Positions 1 to 8,594 of a DNA stretch of 64,000 bases are shown piece by piece. The position numbers and the translations under genes were made by a program. Below the pieces are notes generated by a model. That model saw nothing but the letters and a program-made list of their open reading frames with translations, ran no database searches and was not told the origin of the DNA. This DNA is from Methanobacteriota archaeon. Its GTDB lineage: Archaea; Methanobacteriota; Methanobacteria; Methanobacteriales; Methanobacteriaceae. Location: positions 310,001-374,000 of the forward strand of contig JAEYPF010000018.1 in the NCBI GenBank assembly GCA_023411115.1, given 5' to 3'. Numbering within the stretch: position 1 is the first letter of the stretch; the number at the start of each line of letters is the position of its first letter.

Positions 1-693
1 GTTGTATATGGCAGGAGAAGATCTTACTGCATTTCCAGTGTTATATTCCCATAACTTTGAACCATTCTCATTTACTGCGTATACCTTTCCATCATCTGAT
101 CCAAAGTATACAGTTCCATTGTAAAATGAGGGGGATGTTTTTACAGCATTTCCAGTTTGGAATTGCCATTTAGTTGCACCGTTACTAGCATTTACGGCGT
201 ATAAACGCTGATCATCTGATCCAAAATATAGAGTCCCATTGTAAATTGCAGGAGATGATTCAATAGAATTCCCTGTCCTGTATTTCCATACGGAATCTCC
301 ATTTTTCTTATTCAGTGCATAGAGATAACTGTCCATTGAACCGAAGTATACATTATCTCCACTTACAACTGAGGAAGCTGTTATATTTCCCTCTGTACTG
401 TAGTCCCAAACTTTTGTACCATCATCCAGATTTATGGCATAAAATTTTCCATCGGTTGAACCAAAGTAAAGTATTTTCTCTGAAATTGAAGGGGCGGATA
501 ATATGGATCCTGCAGTTTTAAAGAGCCATGTTTCTGGAGTGAAGTCTGATGTTTCCTCTAAATAACCTGTATGGGACAGATCATTCTGGAACATTGGCCA
601 GTCTGCTGCCGAAACTGCAGATGTTATTGAGATTGGGCCTGCTAAAAGACACATTACAACAAACCCAATGAATATTTTCTTTTTTTCGAACAT
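1..693 (-). CDS. Secreted PQQ-repeat beta-propeller protein (3' part outside window)
   Basis: An open minus-strand frame starts with ATG at 693 and runs off the window edge without a stop, so only the N-terminal 231 residues are visible. Residues 1-31 form a signal peptide (basic start, hydrophobic core, Ala-rich end). Then come blade-like repeats of roughly 40 residues with the recurring pattern YFGSxDxxxYAxNxxxGxxxW and a following TGN, typical of BamB/PQQ-like quinoprotein propellers. A good AGGTGAT ribosome site lies just upstream. It sits 16 bases downstream of the ABC permease on the same strand, so it is probably the last gene of the PadR-ABC operon and acts outside the membrane. No PQQ-dependent enzyme activity can be claimed; propellers of this kind are often binding or scaffold proteins. 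Confidence 0.85.
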   Translation of the reverse strand, partial: MFEKKKIFIGFVVMCLLAGPISITSAVSAADWPMFQNDLSHTGYLEETSDFTPETWLFKTAGSILSAPSISEKILYFGSTDGKFYAINLDDGTKVWDYSTEGNITASSVVSGDNVYFGSMDSYLYALNKKNGDSVWKYRTGNSIESSPAIYNGTLYFGSDDQRLYAVNASNGATKWQFQTGNAVKTSPSFYNGTVYFGSDDGKVYAVNENGSKLWEYNTGNAVRSSPAIYN

Positions 694-709
694 TTTAATC
701 ACCTAATCA

Positions 710-1906
710 TTATATGTCTCTGTTAAATCTTGTAACTCCTAATGCGAAGAACAGTGCTGTAAATCCTAATAGCACTGCTATATCTACCCATATAGCTCCT
801 ATACCTACTCCTTTTAACATTACTGCCCTTAGTGCATCGTTAACGTAAGTTAATGGGAAGAAGTAAGCTAGTTTCTGGAATATCCATGGCATTGTTTCAA
901 TTGGGTAGAATACTCCTGATACGAACATCATAGGCATTGTAATTGGCATTACCATCTGCATGTAATCTTCCTGTGTAGAAACCCTTGCAGATATCATTAT
1001 TCCAAAACCTACAAAGCACAATGCTCCAAGTATTAGAACTAGCATTGTAAGTAGCATACTTCCTTTTATTACAATTCCAAATAGGACTATAGCCGCTATA
1101 ATAAGTATTATAGCTCTTACAACTTCTATGGTTAATTTGGAGATTATTTTACCACCTACAACGGTTGCAACGTTTGTCGGTGTCATAAATAGCCTTGCAA
1201 GCTCTCCTCTTTCTCTTTCACCTGCTAAAGATTCTCCCATTCCAAACATACAACCAAACAGGACGGTCATACCAATTACAGCAGGTACCAGGAAGTCTAG
1301 GTACTTGACATCTCCGTACATTTTATTTATCTGTAGATTAATGGAGTCCATTATACTTTGGAAATTAATGCTCTGTGGAGCAGCAGCAACCTGGTTTGAT
1401 TGAACCTGTACTGATTGTGTACTTGCAGGTGTTAGATTCATAGCATTAAGCTTTTGTAGGCCCACCTGATTTGATACCTGGTTAAATAAAGCTGTTGTAG
1501 CTGGAATAACAGCGCTTGCCGCCATTTGATCCGATGAATCAACATCGATCACCACATTCTTCGGCTGCGGATCATTCAAATTATCATAATTGGTGGGCAA
1601 AATTATGGCTGCTTTTACCTGGCCACTTTGAACCATTTGTTTTCCCTTATCGGGATCCGTTATTATATCTTTAACGTCATACAAACTCATTCCCTTAATT
1701 GCAGTGAGGGTAGCGTCTGTTACCTGGCCGTGACTTTGTTCAACTACAACTACTGGAATATTCTCTAATGTTCCACCCATACCGTACCCGAAAAGGGTTA
1801 TCATGATTATGGGGAATAAAAGTATTGAAATTAACCGGGGAGGATGTCTCCATAGGACAAGCAGGTCTTTTTTAAACATCCACCAGATTTTTTTAGTTTC
1901 CACCAT
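710..1906 (-). CDS. ABC-2 type transporter permease
   Basis: 398 residues. One membrane helix at about residues 22-42 is followed by a large extracytoplasmic domain (about 45-205, rich in Gln, Ser and Val) and then five to six helices, the layout of ABC-2/YhgE-type export permeases. The motif GERERGELARLFMTPT after the second helix region is characteristic of the family. The start overlaps the end of the upstream ATPase gene by 14 bases, showing translational coupling. Together with that ATPase and the PadR regulator it forms an export module, probably for drugs, lipids or peptides; the substrate cannot be read from sequence. Confidence 0.9.
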   Translation of the reverse strand: MVETKKIWWMFKKDLLVLWRHPPRLISILLFPIIMITLFGYGMGGTLENIPVVVVEQSHGQVTDATLTAIKGMSLYDVKDIITDPDKGKQMVQSGQVKAAIILPTNYDNLNDPQPKNVVIDVDSSDQMAASAVIPATTALFNQVSNQVGLQKLNAMNLTPASTQSVQVQSNQVAAAPQSINFQSIMDSINLQINKMYGDVKYLDFLVPAVIGMTVLFGCMFGMGESLAGERERGELARLFMTPTNVATVVGGKIISKLTIEVVRAIILIIAAIVLFGIVIKGSMLLTMLVLILGALCFVGFGIMISARVSTQEDYMQMVMPITMPMMFVSGVFYPIETMPWIFQKLAYFFPLTYVNDALRAVMLKGVGIGAIWVDIAVLLGFTALFFALGVTRFNRDI

Positions 1907-2990
1907 CTTCTACACCTTCTTGTTTCTTTTTACTGGTAACCCTCATGAAAACATCTTCTAATGATGGGTCTTTAGTAGCTATGGAAGTAATGTTTCCTCC
2001 ACTCTCGATTATATCTGCTATAACCTGGGTAACTGCTTCATCTGAATCTTCTATATCCATGGTAATTCTTCCAGAAACGTGTTCTTCTATATCATGGATA
2101 ATCGGTAAACTTTTAAGATGATTCAGCATTTTTTCATCTTTATTACTTATCATAACACTTAATTCTCTTAAATCAATGTCAGTAGTACCCATACTGTCTT
2201 TTATATATTCGACGGCTTTTTTATCATCAGGATCAGTTTCTTTAAGGATTTTTTCGATAACTTCAGAGACCTTTGAATCCTGCGGTGTTTTTTCACCTTT
2301 AATTTCATGAATCATGGTATCTTTGAGCCCTTGAGGGGTATCAAATGCAGCTAATTGCCCTTGGTTTACTATTCCTACATCGTCACAGAGCAACTCTACC
2401 TCATACATATCGTGAGAACATAGAATTATGGTGCGTCCTTCAGAGTTTAACTCTTCCACTAAATCCCATAATACTCTTTTAGTTGTAGGATCTAAACCTA
2501 TTGTAGGTTCATCAAGGAAAAGTATCTCTGGCTGGTGTATCAAACTTGCTACTACTGAAGCTTTTTGTTTCATACCTCCAGAAAGCTGTTTTACAAGTTT
2601 ATTTTCAGCATACTTTATGTCTACCATTTCCATTAGTTCATCAGCTCTGCTTTCTTTCAGATCCTCTGGAAGCCCATAAAAATCAGCACAGAGTTCTATA
2701 TTTTCCCTGACTGTAAGGTCTCCATAAAGACTTACAAGCTGAGGAACCATTCCTATTTTTTGCCTAACCTCATTGGGATTTTTTAGAACGTCGTATCCTG
2801 AGACGCTGGCAGTTCCAGAAGTTGGAAAAATTAAACAAGTAAGCATTTTAATTGTGGTAGTCTTTCCAGCACCGTTTGGACCTAAAAATCCAAATATGCT
2901 CTTATCTTTAATCTGCATATTCAATGCATCAACGGCTAAAAAATCACCATACCTTTTTGTAAGGTCAAATGTTTCTATAGCATATTTCAT
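1893..2990 (-). CDS. ABC transporter ATP-binding protein
   Basis: 365 residues. Walker A (GPNGAGKTT) at 37-45, Q-loop near 84, signature LSGGMKQK at 136-143, Walker B LFLDEP at 157-162 and the switch His shortly after 190 are all intact, so it should hydrolyse ATP. About 70 extra residues after the nucleotide domain (roughly 230-300) contain an acidic insert, and the C-terminal end resembles the DrrA-type extension. It overlaps the permease gene by 14 bases and follows the PadR gene by 14 bases, so all are one transcript. It energises the membrane permease encoded next; substrate unknown. Confidence 0.93.
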   Translation of the reverse strand: MKYAIETFDLTKRYGDFLAVDALNMQIKDKSIFGFLGPNGAGKTTTIKMLTCLIFPTSGTASVSGYDVLKNPNEVRQKIGMVPQLVSLYGDLTVRENIELCADFYGLPEDLKESRADELMEMVDIKYAENKLVKQLSGGMKQKASVVASLIHQPEILFLDEPTIGLDPTTKRVLWDLVEELNSEGRTIILCSHDMYEVELLCDDVGIVNQGQLAAFDTPQGLKDTMIHEIKGEKTPQDSKVSEVIEKILKETDPDDKKAVEYIKDSMGTTDIDLRELSVMISNKDEKMLNHLKSLPIIHDIEEHVSGRITMDIEDSDEAVTQVIADIIESGGNITSIATKDPSLEDVFMRVTSKKKQEGVEDGGN

Positions 2991-3004
2991 AAGTTTAACT
3001 CCTT

Positions 3005-3502
3005 TTATTCATTATCATCTTCAACATCTATCATATCCTTAAAGAATTCCAGCCAAAGACTTGATTTATTTTTTTTAGCAAATTTAGCAAGTTCTTTGAA
3101 TCTTGAAAGAGCTTCTTCTCCTTCTGCGGTTATTTCATAGTACTTTACCTTTCGTTTTCCATGATGCTCCCATGATCCTTTTATCAGGTTATTTTTCTCC
3201 AGATCATGCAGTACTGGATATATCTTACTGGCACTGGGCATTTTTTCATCATAAGGGGAGGTAGACTCATGAAGTTTAGTCATTATTTCATATCCATGCT
3301 GTCTTTTTTTGCTGATAAGCCACAGAATCATGGTGTTAGCAAAACCTCTCATTAAACCTTTCATAAGTTTTTTTTCGTATTTAGACATACTATTGAAGAC
3401 TTTTCGACGTTTTTTTATACATTCAATCTTTTTTTCTTCATCTAAATCCATTGGGCTAGATTCATCTGAATTATTCGCAGGCGGTGCTTTATCATCATCC
3501 AT
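3005..3502 (-). CDS. PadR family transcriptional regulator
   Basis: 165 residues. After an acidic, probably disordered N-terminus (1-30), residues 55-140 form a PadR winged helix with the hallmark HGYEIMTKLHE helix, SKIYPVLHDLEKNNLI recognition region and YYEITAEGEEAL wing. PadR proteins repress adjacent transporter operons and are released by ligands. AGGAGG at 3511-3516 is spaced 8 bases from the ATG. The promoter upstream holds two near-identical 15-base operator-like palindromes, suggesting autoregulation of the regulator-ABC operon. Effector unknown. Confidence 0.9.
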   Translation of the reverse strand: MDDDKAPPANNSDESSPMDLDEEKKIECIKKRRKVFNSMSKYEKKLMKGLMRGFANTMILWLISKKRQHGYEIMTKLHESTSPYDEKMPSASKIYPVLHDLEKNNLIKGSWEHHGKRKVKYYEITAEGEEALSRFKELAKFAKKNKSSLWLEFFKDMIDVEDDNE

Positions 3503-3534
3503 CCGTTTTACCTCCTGTATTTTGTTTTATGATA

Positions 3535-3609
3535 TATCAAATTTCGATACGTATTATTTTGATATATCTATTTTATATATAAATATTTGGATTATATCGA
3601 AAATTGATA
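3535..3609 (-). promoter_or_regulatory. PadR-operon promoter with paired operator palindromes
   Basis: TATCAAATTTCGATA at 3535-3549 and TATCGAAAATTGATA at 3595-3609 are near-perfect reverse complements of one another and each is itself an imperfect palindrome. Between them lies a TATA box, TTTATATATAAA at about 3572-3583, placed so that transcription would begin near 3550, overlapping the first operator. A further partial copy (TTTGATATATC) lies near 3558-3568. Binding on both sides of the TATA box would block TBP and RNA polymerase. Assignment to PadR is inference from position. Confidence 0.6.
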
Positions 3610-3691
3610 TAAAATATTTAATTATGACATTGGTGAAACTGATATCATGAATTGGATTCAGAATCTTTGATAAATAGCAGGAAGTAACATT

Positions 3692-4456
3692 ATGAAAATA
3701 GGATTTTCAACACTTGCACTTTTTATGTCTTCATTGGAACATTTTTTAGAAACAGCTGTAAATGATGGCTTCCAGTTAATGGAAATGTTATGCGAAGGCC
3801 CCTACTGGCCGAGAAACATGTTATTAACAGATAAAAAGGAATTTGAAGTGTTTAATTCATATGACATCACAGTATTTTTGCATGCTCCAACTATAGATCT
3901 TAATCCTGCAAGTTTAAATCCGGGAATTAGGGAAGAAACACTAAAACAACTCAATGAAACAGTAGATTTTGCTGTAGAGATTGGGGCAGAGGCTATTACA
4001 ACACATCCGGGTATGATTCACAGGCTTGAAGATAGAATAAGGGGTTTGGGGATGATGTATTCCATCGAAACACTTCAGAAAGCCGCGGATTACTCGCGAG
4101 ATAGGGGGGTTAAGTTTTCTATTGAAAATATGCCGGATAGATATGCTTACTTCTGCAACAAAGCTCAAGAACATGAATTATTTATTAAGGAATGTGGTTC
4201 TTATGCTACAGTGGATACTGGACATGCAAACACATCTGATGATCCCGAATCATTTTTTAAGATTAAAAAAATTGCATATTATCATTTAAATGATAACGAT
4301 GGTAAAAAAGACCAGCATCTAGCGCTTGGAGAAGGAACATTCGATTTAAGTTTGCTTAATGGTGTTGATAAAGGTATAATTGAGTTAAATAATTATGAAA
4401 ATATCCTCAAAAGTCGTGAAGTATTATACTCTAACGGATTTATGAAAGACAATTAA
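3692..4456 (+). CDS. Sugar phosphate isomerase/epimerase-like TIM-barrel protein
   Basis: 254 residues, a single xylose-isomerase-like TIM barrel (AP endonuclease family 2 fold). Metal-site residues are visible: His in FLHAPT near 57, Glu and His in AEAITTHPGM near 107-115, Glu in FSIENMP near 148, and ATVDTGHAN near 175 followed by YYHLNDN and a final IIELNN. These positions match a divalent-metal isomerase or an endonuclease-IV-like site. Substrate is not evident; AP endonuclease activity is less likely because the protein is short. It stands alone, transcribed away from the PadR operon, with AGGAAG upstream of the ATG. Confidence 0.8.
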   Translation: MKIGFSTLALFMSSLEHFLETAVNDGFQLMEMLCEGPYWPRNMLLTDKKEFEVFNSYDITVFLHAPTIDLNPASLNPGIREETLKQLNETVDFAVEIGAEAITTHPGMIHRLEDRIRGLGMMYSIETLQKAADYSRDRGVKFSIENMPDRYAYFCNKAQEHELFIKECGSYATVDTGHANTSDDPESFFKIKKIAYYHLNDNDGKKDQHLALGEGTFDLSLLNGVDKGIIELNNYENILKSREVLYSNGFMKDN

Positions 4457-4524
4457 AACAATGATTTAGGATAAATATTAGTTAATAGGATAATTAAGGT
4501 GCGTATTAAACTTCTGGTGATGTA

Positions 4525-5628
4525 ATGGCAAGTAAAGTGTATTTTTCAGATTTTAGATCAAGGAGCAGCAGGGAAAATAAGATTAATAAAATTAGAAAGA
4601 TTTTTAAAGCCGGCGGGTTTGATAAAATCATCAATGAAAAGGATCTAACTGCAGTTAAACTCCATTTTGGAGAAAGGGGAAATGATTCTTATATAAATCC
4701 TGTTTTTATAAGACAGATCGTCGATAAAGTGAAACAAAGTGGTGCAAAGCCGTTTTTAACGGATACAAATACACTTTATTTGGGGTCCCGCCATAATTCT
4801 GTTGATCATCTCCAAACAGCAATAGAACACGGCTTTGATTATGCAGTTACTGGAGCGCCTGTTGTAATTGCTGATGGAATTCTCGGCGATAATGGAACAG
4901 ATGTTGAAGTCAATTTGAAACACTTTAAATCCGTAAAAATTGCAGGAGATATAGAAAGATCGAATAGTATGGTTGTAATGTCTCATTTTAAAGGCCATGG
5001 AATGAGCGGATTTGGCGGGGCGGTAAAAAATCTGGCTATGGGTTGTGCAACAGCTTTGGGCAAAATAGAACAGCATGAATGCGCTAAGCCTGTGGTAACA
5101 GGTGCATGCACGGCCTGCGGTAAATGTATATCTATATGTCCTGAAGATGCAATGTCTATAATCGATCAAAAATCAGTTATAGATTATGATCGTTGTATTG
5201 GATGCAATTTCTGCCTTGAGGCATGTCCTGATTCAGTTATAGGTCTTGATTTTGAAAATATACCTGCATTCATTGAAAAAATGGCAGAATATGCATATGG
5301 GGCAGTTAAAAATAAACAGAACAAAGTCTGTTACATCAATTTCCTCATGAACATTACCCCTGATTGTGACTGTGTCCCATGGAGTGATGCTCCCATAGTT
5401 CCAGATATTGGAATTCTTGCATCGTATGATCCAGTTGCAATAGATGCTGCAAGTGCTGATTTAATAAATGAGCAGTGCGGATTTAAAAACTCCCTTTTAC
5501 ACCATAATTTTGATAGCGGAGAGGATAAGTTCAAAGGAGTTTATGAAAAAATTGATGGAACAGTCCAGCTTAAATATGGGGAAGAAATTGGACTTGGAAG
5601 CAGGGATTATGAGTTGATCAAGATTTAG
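4525..5628 (+). CDS. DUF362 protein with two 4Fe-4S clusters
   Basis: 367 residues. Residues 1-185 and 260-367 belong to the DUF362 fold (KLHFGERGN near 50, MSHFKGHGMSGFGGAVKNLAMG near 150-172). A dicluster ferredoxin insert lies between them with CTACGKCISICP near 195 and CIGCNFCLEACP near 225. Proteins of this type occur in many methanogens and anaerobes and are presumed electron carriers or metal-cofactor assembly proteins; no reaction is established. GGTGATG lies immediately upstream of the ATG. It follows the epimerase-like gene in the same direction after 68 bases and may be cotranscribed. Confidence 0.88.
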   Translation: MASKVYFSDFRSRSSRENKINKIRKIFKAGGFDKIINEKDLTAVKLHFGERGNDSYINPVFIRQIVDKVKQSGAKPFLTDTNTLYLGSRHNSVDHLQTAIEHGFDYAVTGAPVVIADGILGDNGTDVEVNLKHFKSVKIAGDIERSNSMVVMSHFKGHGMSGFGGAVKNLAMGCATALGKIEQHECAKPVVTGACTACGKCISICPEDAMSIIDQKSVIDYDRCIGCNFCLEACPDSVIGLDFENIPAFIEKMAEYAYGAVKNKQNKVCYINFLMNITPDCDCVPWSDAPIVPDIGILASYDPVAIDAASADLINEQCGFKNSLLHHNFDSGEDKFKGVYEKIDGTVQLKYGEEIGLGSRDYELIKI

Positions 5629-5700
5629 ATGAATTAATTATATAGGATATTAAACCTGATTAAGATACAGAACTTTAAAGTAGATGCATTACATGTAAAA

Positions 5701-6339
5701 TTGAATTATAAGCTGATTTCAATGAATAGACACAATATAATAAAAAATCAGGATGAATGGGAAACAACTAGCCGTATTGAAACCCTTGTAGATGGAATAT
5801 TTGCAATTGCAATGACTTTACTGGTTTTAAACCTCAGTATTCCTCAGTTAACAGGTTCTGTAACTAATGCTACGATTGAAGGCTATTTAATTGATCTAAT
5901 ACCCAAGCTCTTCACTTATGCATTGAGTTTTGTTATCCTCGCAATCTTTTGGAGAATAAATCACCAGCAGTTTTACAGAATTAAGCGTGCTAACATTACA
6001 TTTTTATGGATAAGTGTCATTTGGTTACTTTTTGTAGCATTAGTTCCATTTTCCACTTCACTCATGGGAGAATATGGTGAAACTCAAGCAGCTAATCTAT
6101 TTTTCAACGCTAATCTACTTTTGATTGGTACATTTTCTGGATTAATATGGTATTATTCAACAAAGAAAGGTTTTATCGATGAAAAATTAAGTCGCGAAAG
6201 AATAATTGAACTCAATAAAACAAATTTGATCTTGCCGGTTGTGGCATTGATCGCAATTGGGGCGGCTTTTATAATTCCTGCATACAGTACTCTGATGTAT
6301 TTAACTATTCCACTCGTTAAAAAGATAATAAGGGCTTAA
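5701..6339 (+). CDS. TMEM175/DUF1211-type membrane protein (possible potassium channel)
   Basis: 212 residues with about six helices. The signature region RIETLVDGIFAIAMTLLVLNL at the first helix is the pore-lining motif of prokaryotic TMEM175 channels, which conduct potassium as tetramers; the FWRINHQQF segment near residue 80 is also typical. The frame opens with TTG at 5701, but an ATG at 5722 (MNRHNIIKN) is equally possible; neither has a clear ribosome site. No accessory domain. The channel role is inferred from the family, not demonstrated here. Confidence 0.8.
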   Translation: MNYKLISMNRHNIIKNQDEWETTSRIETLVDGIFAIAMTLLVLNLSIPQLTGSVTNATIEGYLIDLIPKLFTYALSFVILAIFWRINHQQFYRIKRANITFLWISVIWLLFVALVPFSTSLMGEYGETQAANLFFNANLLLIGTFSGLIWYYSTKKGFIDEKLSRERIIELNKTNLILPVVALIAIGAAFIIPAYSTLMYLTIPLVKKIIRA

Positions 6340-6438
6340 GCTGTGGCATACTGGTATAGTAAAGCCAGTGATAAAATAGAACTGAATACTAATAGGGATA
6401 TGATGTATTAAATGCAACAATAATTCGACTAAATTTCT

Positions 6439-7227
6439 TCAAAACGTCAAAAATCCTTGATTTTCTGGCAATACAAGCTTAAATTTAGAGAGAGGATCAA
6501 TTCCAACTGTCACATCTTGCGATTCGTAATCAAGTACATGTCCGCCTGATTTTTTATCGTCGCTGATGAAGTGGAAATGGTATCCTGGAGGGTCTATTCC
6601 ATTTGCAGATTCTGGACTCCAGAATCCTATCATTGTACCGCTTATATTATTAAATTCAAATACTGTCTGATTTTTAATTGCATCTGCGAGTTCTGGATAA
6701 GGTTTGCTTTGTTTCGGCACGCTTCTTGCTTTTATATGCTTAAAAGTCCCATGAATCTCAATTGCATAGAAGATATTTTTGGAATGCATCGAACCGTTCA
6801 AATATTGTTCCATCTGTGTGCTATTTAGAGTTGTATTTACAAATAATGTTTCGTTAGCTTTAAAAAAGGTTACAAGCGCAAAAGGAGTTTTTGTAGAATT
6901 ATCAAGGACGTAAACACTTCCATTTGATTTTACCTGATAAAACGTGTTGTTTACTTCTATCATTTCCCCATCAAGACTATCGACAGTGCCTAATCCAACA
7001 TCACCGTGTTTTTGCAGCTCTCTAAATGGCATAATCCCGTCAAAACTTCCATTGGATAAAGCGTTAATTGTAGATACCTGGAATAAACTATTTTCATCGG
7101 TTAAAGCGTCAACTGCTGCTATTTGAATTACAGGGCCTTCTTTTTCAGGTGAACTATTATAGAAAAAAGCAGCTGCTAGAATTAAGATTATTAAAATAGG
7201 TATGATGATATAATAGTTCTTTGACAT
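6439..7227 (-). CDS. budA: Alpha-acetolactate decarboxylase, membrane-anchored or secreted
   Basis: 262 residues. Residues 5-22 are a hydrophobic N-terminal segment, so the enzyme should sit outside the membrane or be anchored to it. The rest is the acetolactate decarboxylase fold: HGDVGLGTVDSLDGEM at 74-89, and the zinc ligands in YHFHF (His217, His219) and GGH (His230). The reaction converts 2-acetolactate to acetoin. No acetolactate synthase or butanediol dehydrogenase gene is adjacent, and the gene converges on its upstream neighbour. Export of this enzyme is known in some Bacillus relatives; its purpose in a methanogen is unclear. Confidence 0.88.
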   Translation of the reverse strand: MSKNYYIIIPILIILILAAAFFYNSSPEKEGPVIQIAAVDALTDENSLFQVSTINALSNGSFDGIMPFRELQKHGDVGLGTVDSLDGEMIEVNNTFYQVKSNGSVYVLDNSTKTPFALVTFFKANETLFVNTTLNSTQMEQYLNGSMHSKNIFYAIEIHGTFKHIKARSVPKQSKPYPELADAIKNQTVFEFNNISGTMIGFWSPESANGIDPPGYHFHFISDDKKSGGHVLDYESQDVTVGIDPLSKFKLVLPENQGFLTF

Positions 7228-7348
7228 GAGAGTATGTTATAATGAAGGGTTATATAAAGATTTAACAATGCCGAAATTAGATAGTCAATTTAGTAATTAC
7301 TAATGGTGCTTTGATGTCTTATCTTGTTTGCGATAAATGTGATAAATC

Positions 7349-8137
7349 TTAAAAATCAATATCCAGAATCTCTTTTATATTCCCTACAATAACATCTGCA
7401 GCATCATAAACCATCTGCGGATTTTCTTCATCTTGTTGAGTAGTCAAAACTCCAATATCTGCTTCTTTGAGGGCAAGGACATCATTTACACTGTTTCCAA
7501 CCATCATAACCTTATAATTTCGTTTAAGGCCCTTTACAATTTCCATTTTTTTCCATGAATCTGCAGTATCAAAAACATTTTCCTCAGGTATTCCTATATA
7601 CCTTGCAAGTTCCCGTAAAGAACCTTTCCTGTCTCCAGATGCTACAAATATATCAATGCCTCGTTTTTGCAGTTCTTTAACAACTTCTTTCACTTCAGGG
7701 AATACTCTTCCTCCAGAGGTAATTGTAAATTCGATTTTTCCTTTGTCCAGGTCTACTATAAATCCAGATCCGCTGCATATCTGTACATCATATTTTTTAG
7801 CCATCACAGCCCTTATGGTGTCCTGAATGTCGCTTACCCTGGATTCATCGCCTTTAATGGCTTCAATCAACTCTTCTTTTTTGATGGCCTCAGTTGAATA
7901 ACTTATATCAATGCTGATATCGTTTCTTTTAATGAACTGGCATATGTGCTGTTCTGGTTTAGCGTTAATTATGCACCTTGAAGGGTCGGTCTGTAAAACT
8001 ACAAGCGCCCTTGTAGTTTTATCATCTACAATATCCAGTGAACTTACATTATCAAATATTTCACCTGTTTGAAGGTCTTTCAACGCCCGATATCTTTCAA
8101 TAAGCGTTCCTGAATTATCGAATACGATTGCTTTCAT
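7349..8137 (-). CDS. HAD-family phosphatase resembling a soluble P-type ATPase
   Basis: 262 residues, no membrane helices. Motif I is DNSGT (Asp7), motif II region VASGDRKGSLRELARYIGI near 165, and motif III VGNSVNDVLALKEADIG near 214-230. These match the phosphorylation and hinge segments of P-type ATPases, as in the soluble P-type-ATPase-like archaeal phosphatases. Motif I lacks the second Asp of ordinary HAD phosphatases (Ser at that place), as P-type ATPases lack it too. Substrate unknown. It is divergent from the secreted small protein gene, with a 457-base palindrome-rich region between them. Confidence 0.85.
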   Translation of the reverse strand: MKAIVFDNSGTLIERYRALKDLQTGEIFDNVSSLDIVDDKTTRALVVLQTDPSRCIINAKPEQHICQFIKRNDISIDISYSTEAIKKEELIEAIKGDESRVSDIQDTIRAVMAKKYDVQICSGSGFIVDLDKGKIEFTITSGGRVFPEVKEVVKELQKRGIDIFVASGDRKGSLRELARYIGIPEENVFDTADSWKKMEIVKGLKRNYKVMMVGNSVNDVLALKEADIGVLTTQQDEENPQMVYDAADVIVGNIKEILDIDF

Positions 8138-8344
8138 GTTATCAACTGTTACTGTGATTTATTATCATGATTTCTAATTGAGTTTTATCATAGTATGGTA
8201 TTTGAAAATTTATTCTTTACTGTATATTCTTAAAAAATTTGAAGATTTATATACGATTGAAATATGCTTATGCACTTAAAGATTTATTTTAAGGTATTGC
8301 ATCATCACTACCAATTTAATTGATAATATTACTTGTTATCTTAA

Positions 8345-8545
8345 ATGTGACATTAATCACATAAAATAATAAGTATTTCCATGTTTCACGTGAAATAACC
8401 TCCAAAATTATATATAATTAATAAAATTTTTACTTATTTTACGCTCAAATGTGACAGTAGTAACAGACAAATGGTGAGAAAATGGTTAATTTCACGACGA
8501 TAGTGTGACTAAATTCACATATTTGTAATATAATTATATTTTTAA
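8345..8545 (+). promoter_or_regulatory. Operator-rich leader with three TGTGA-N6-TCACA-like palindromes
   Basis: This is the informative part of the 457-base gene-free stretch 8138-8594. Two exact TGTGA-N6-TCACA palindromes lie at 8346-8361 and 8504-8519, and a one-mismatch copy at 8450-8465. A separate perfect palindrome TTTCACGTGAAA is at 8384-8395. TATA-like runs follow the first site (8408-8426) and the last site (about 8527-8540), the latter suited to drive the gene at 8595. I see no RNA gene or long reading frame here. Confidence 0.6.
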
Positions 8546-8594
8546 GTGATTACAATTCTTTATTTAGAAAAATAGAATAGTAGGTGGGGGTATA

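Noticed and set aside
4756..5169. 137-residue minus-strand frame inside the DUF362 gene
   Set aside because: It lies wholly within a gene with clear ferredoxin motifs on the other strand; its Cys/His/Tyr-rich composition is that of an antisense shadow.
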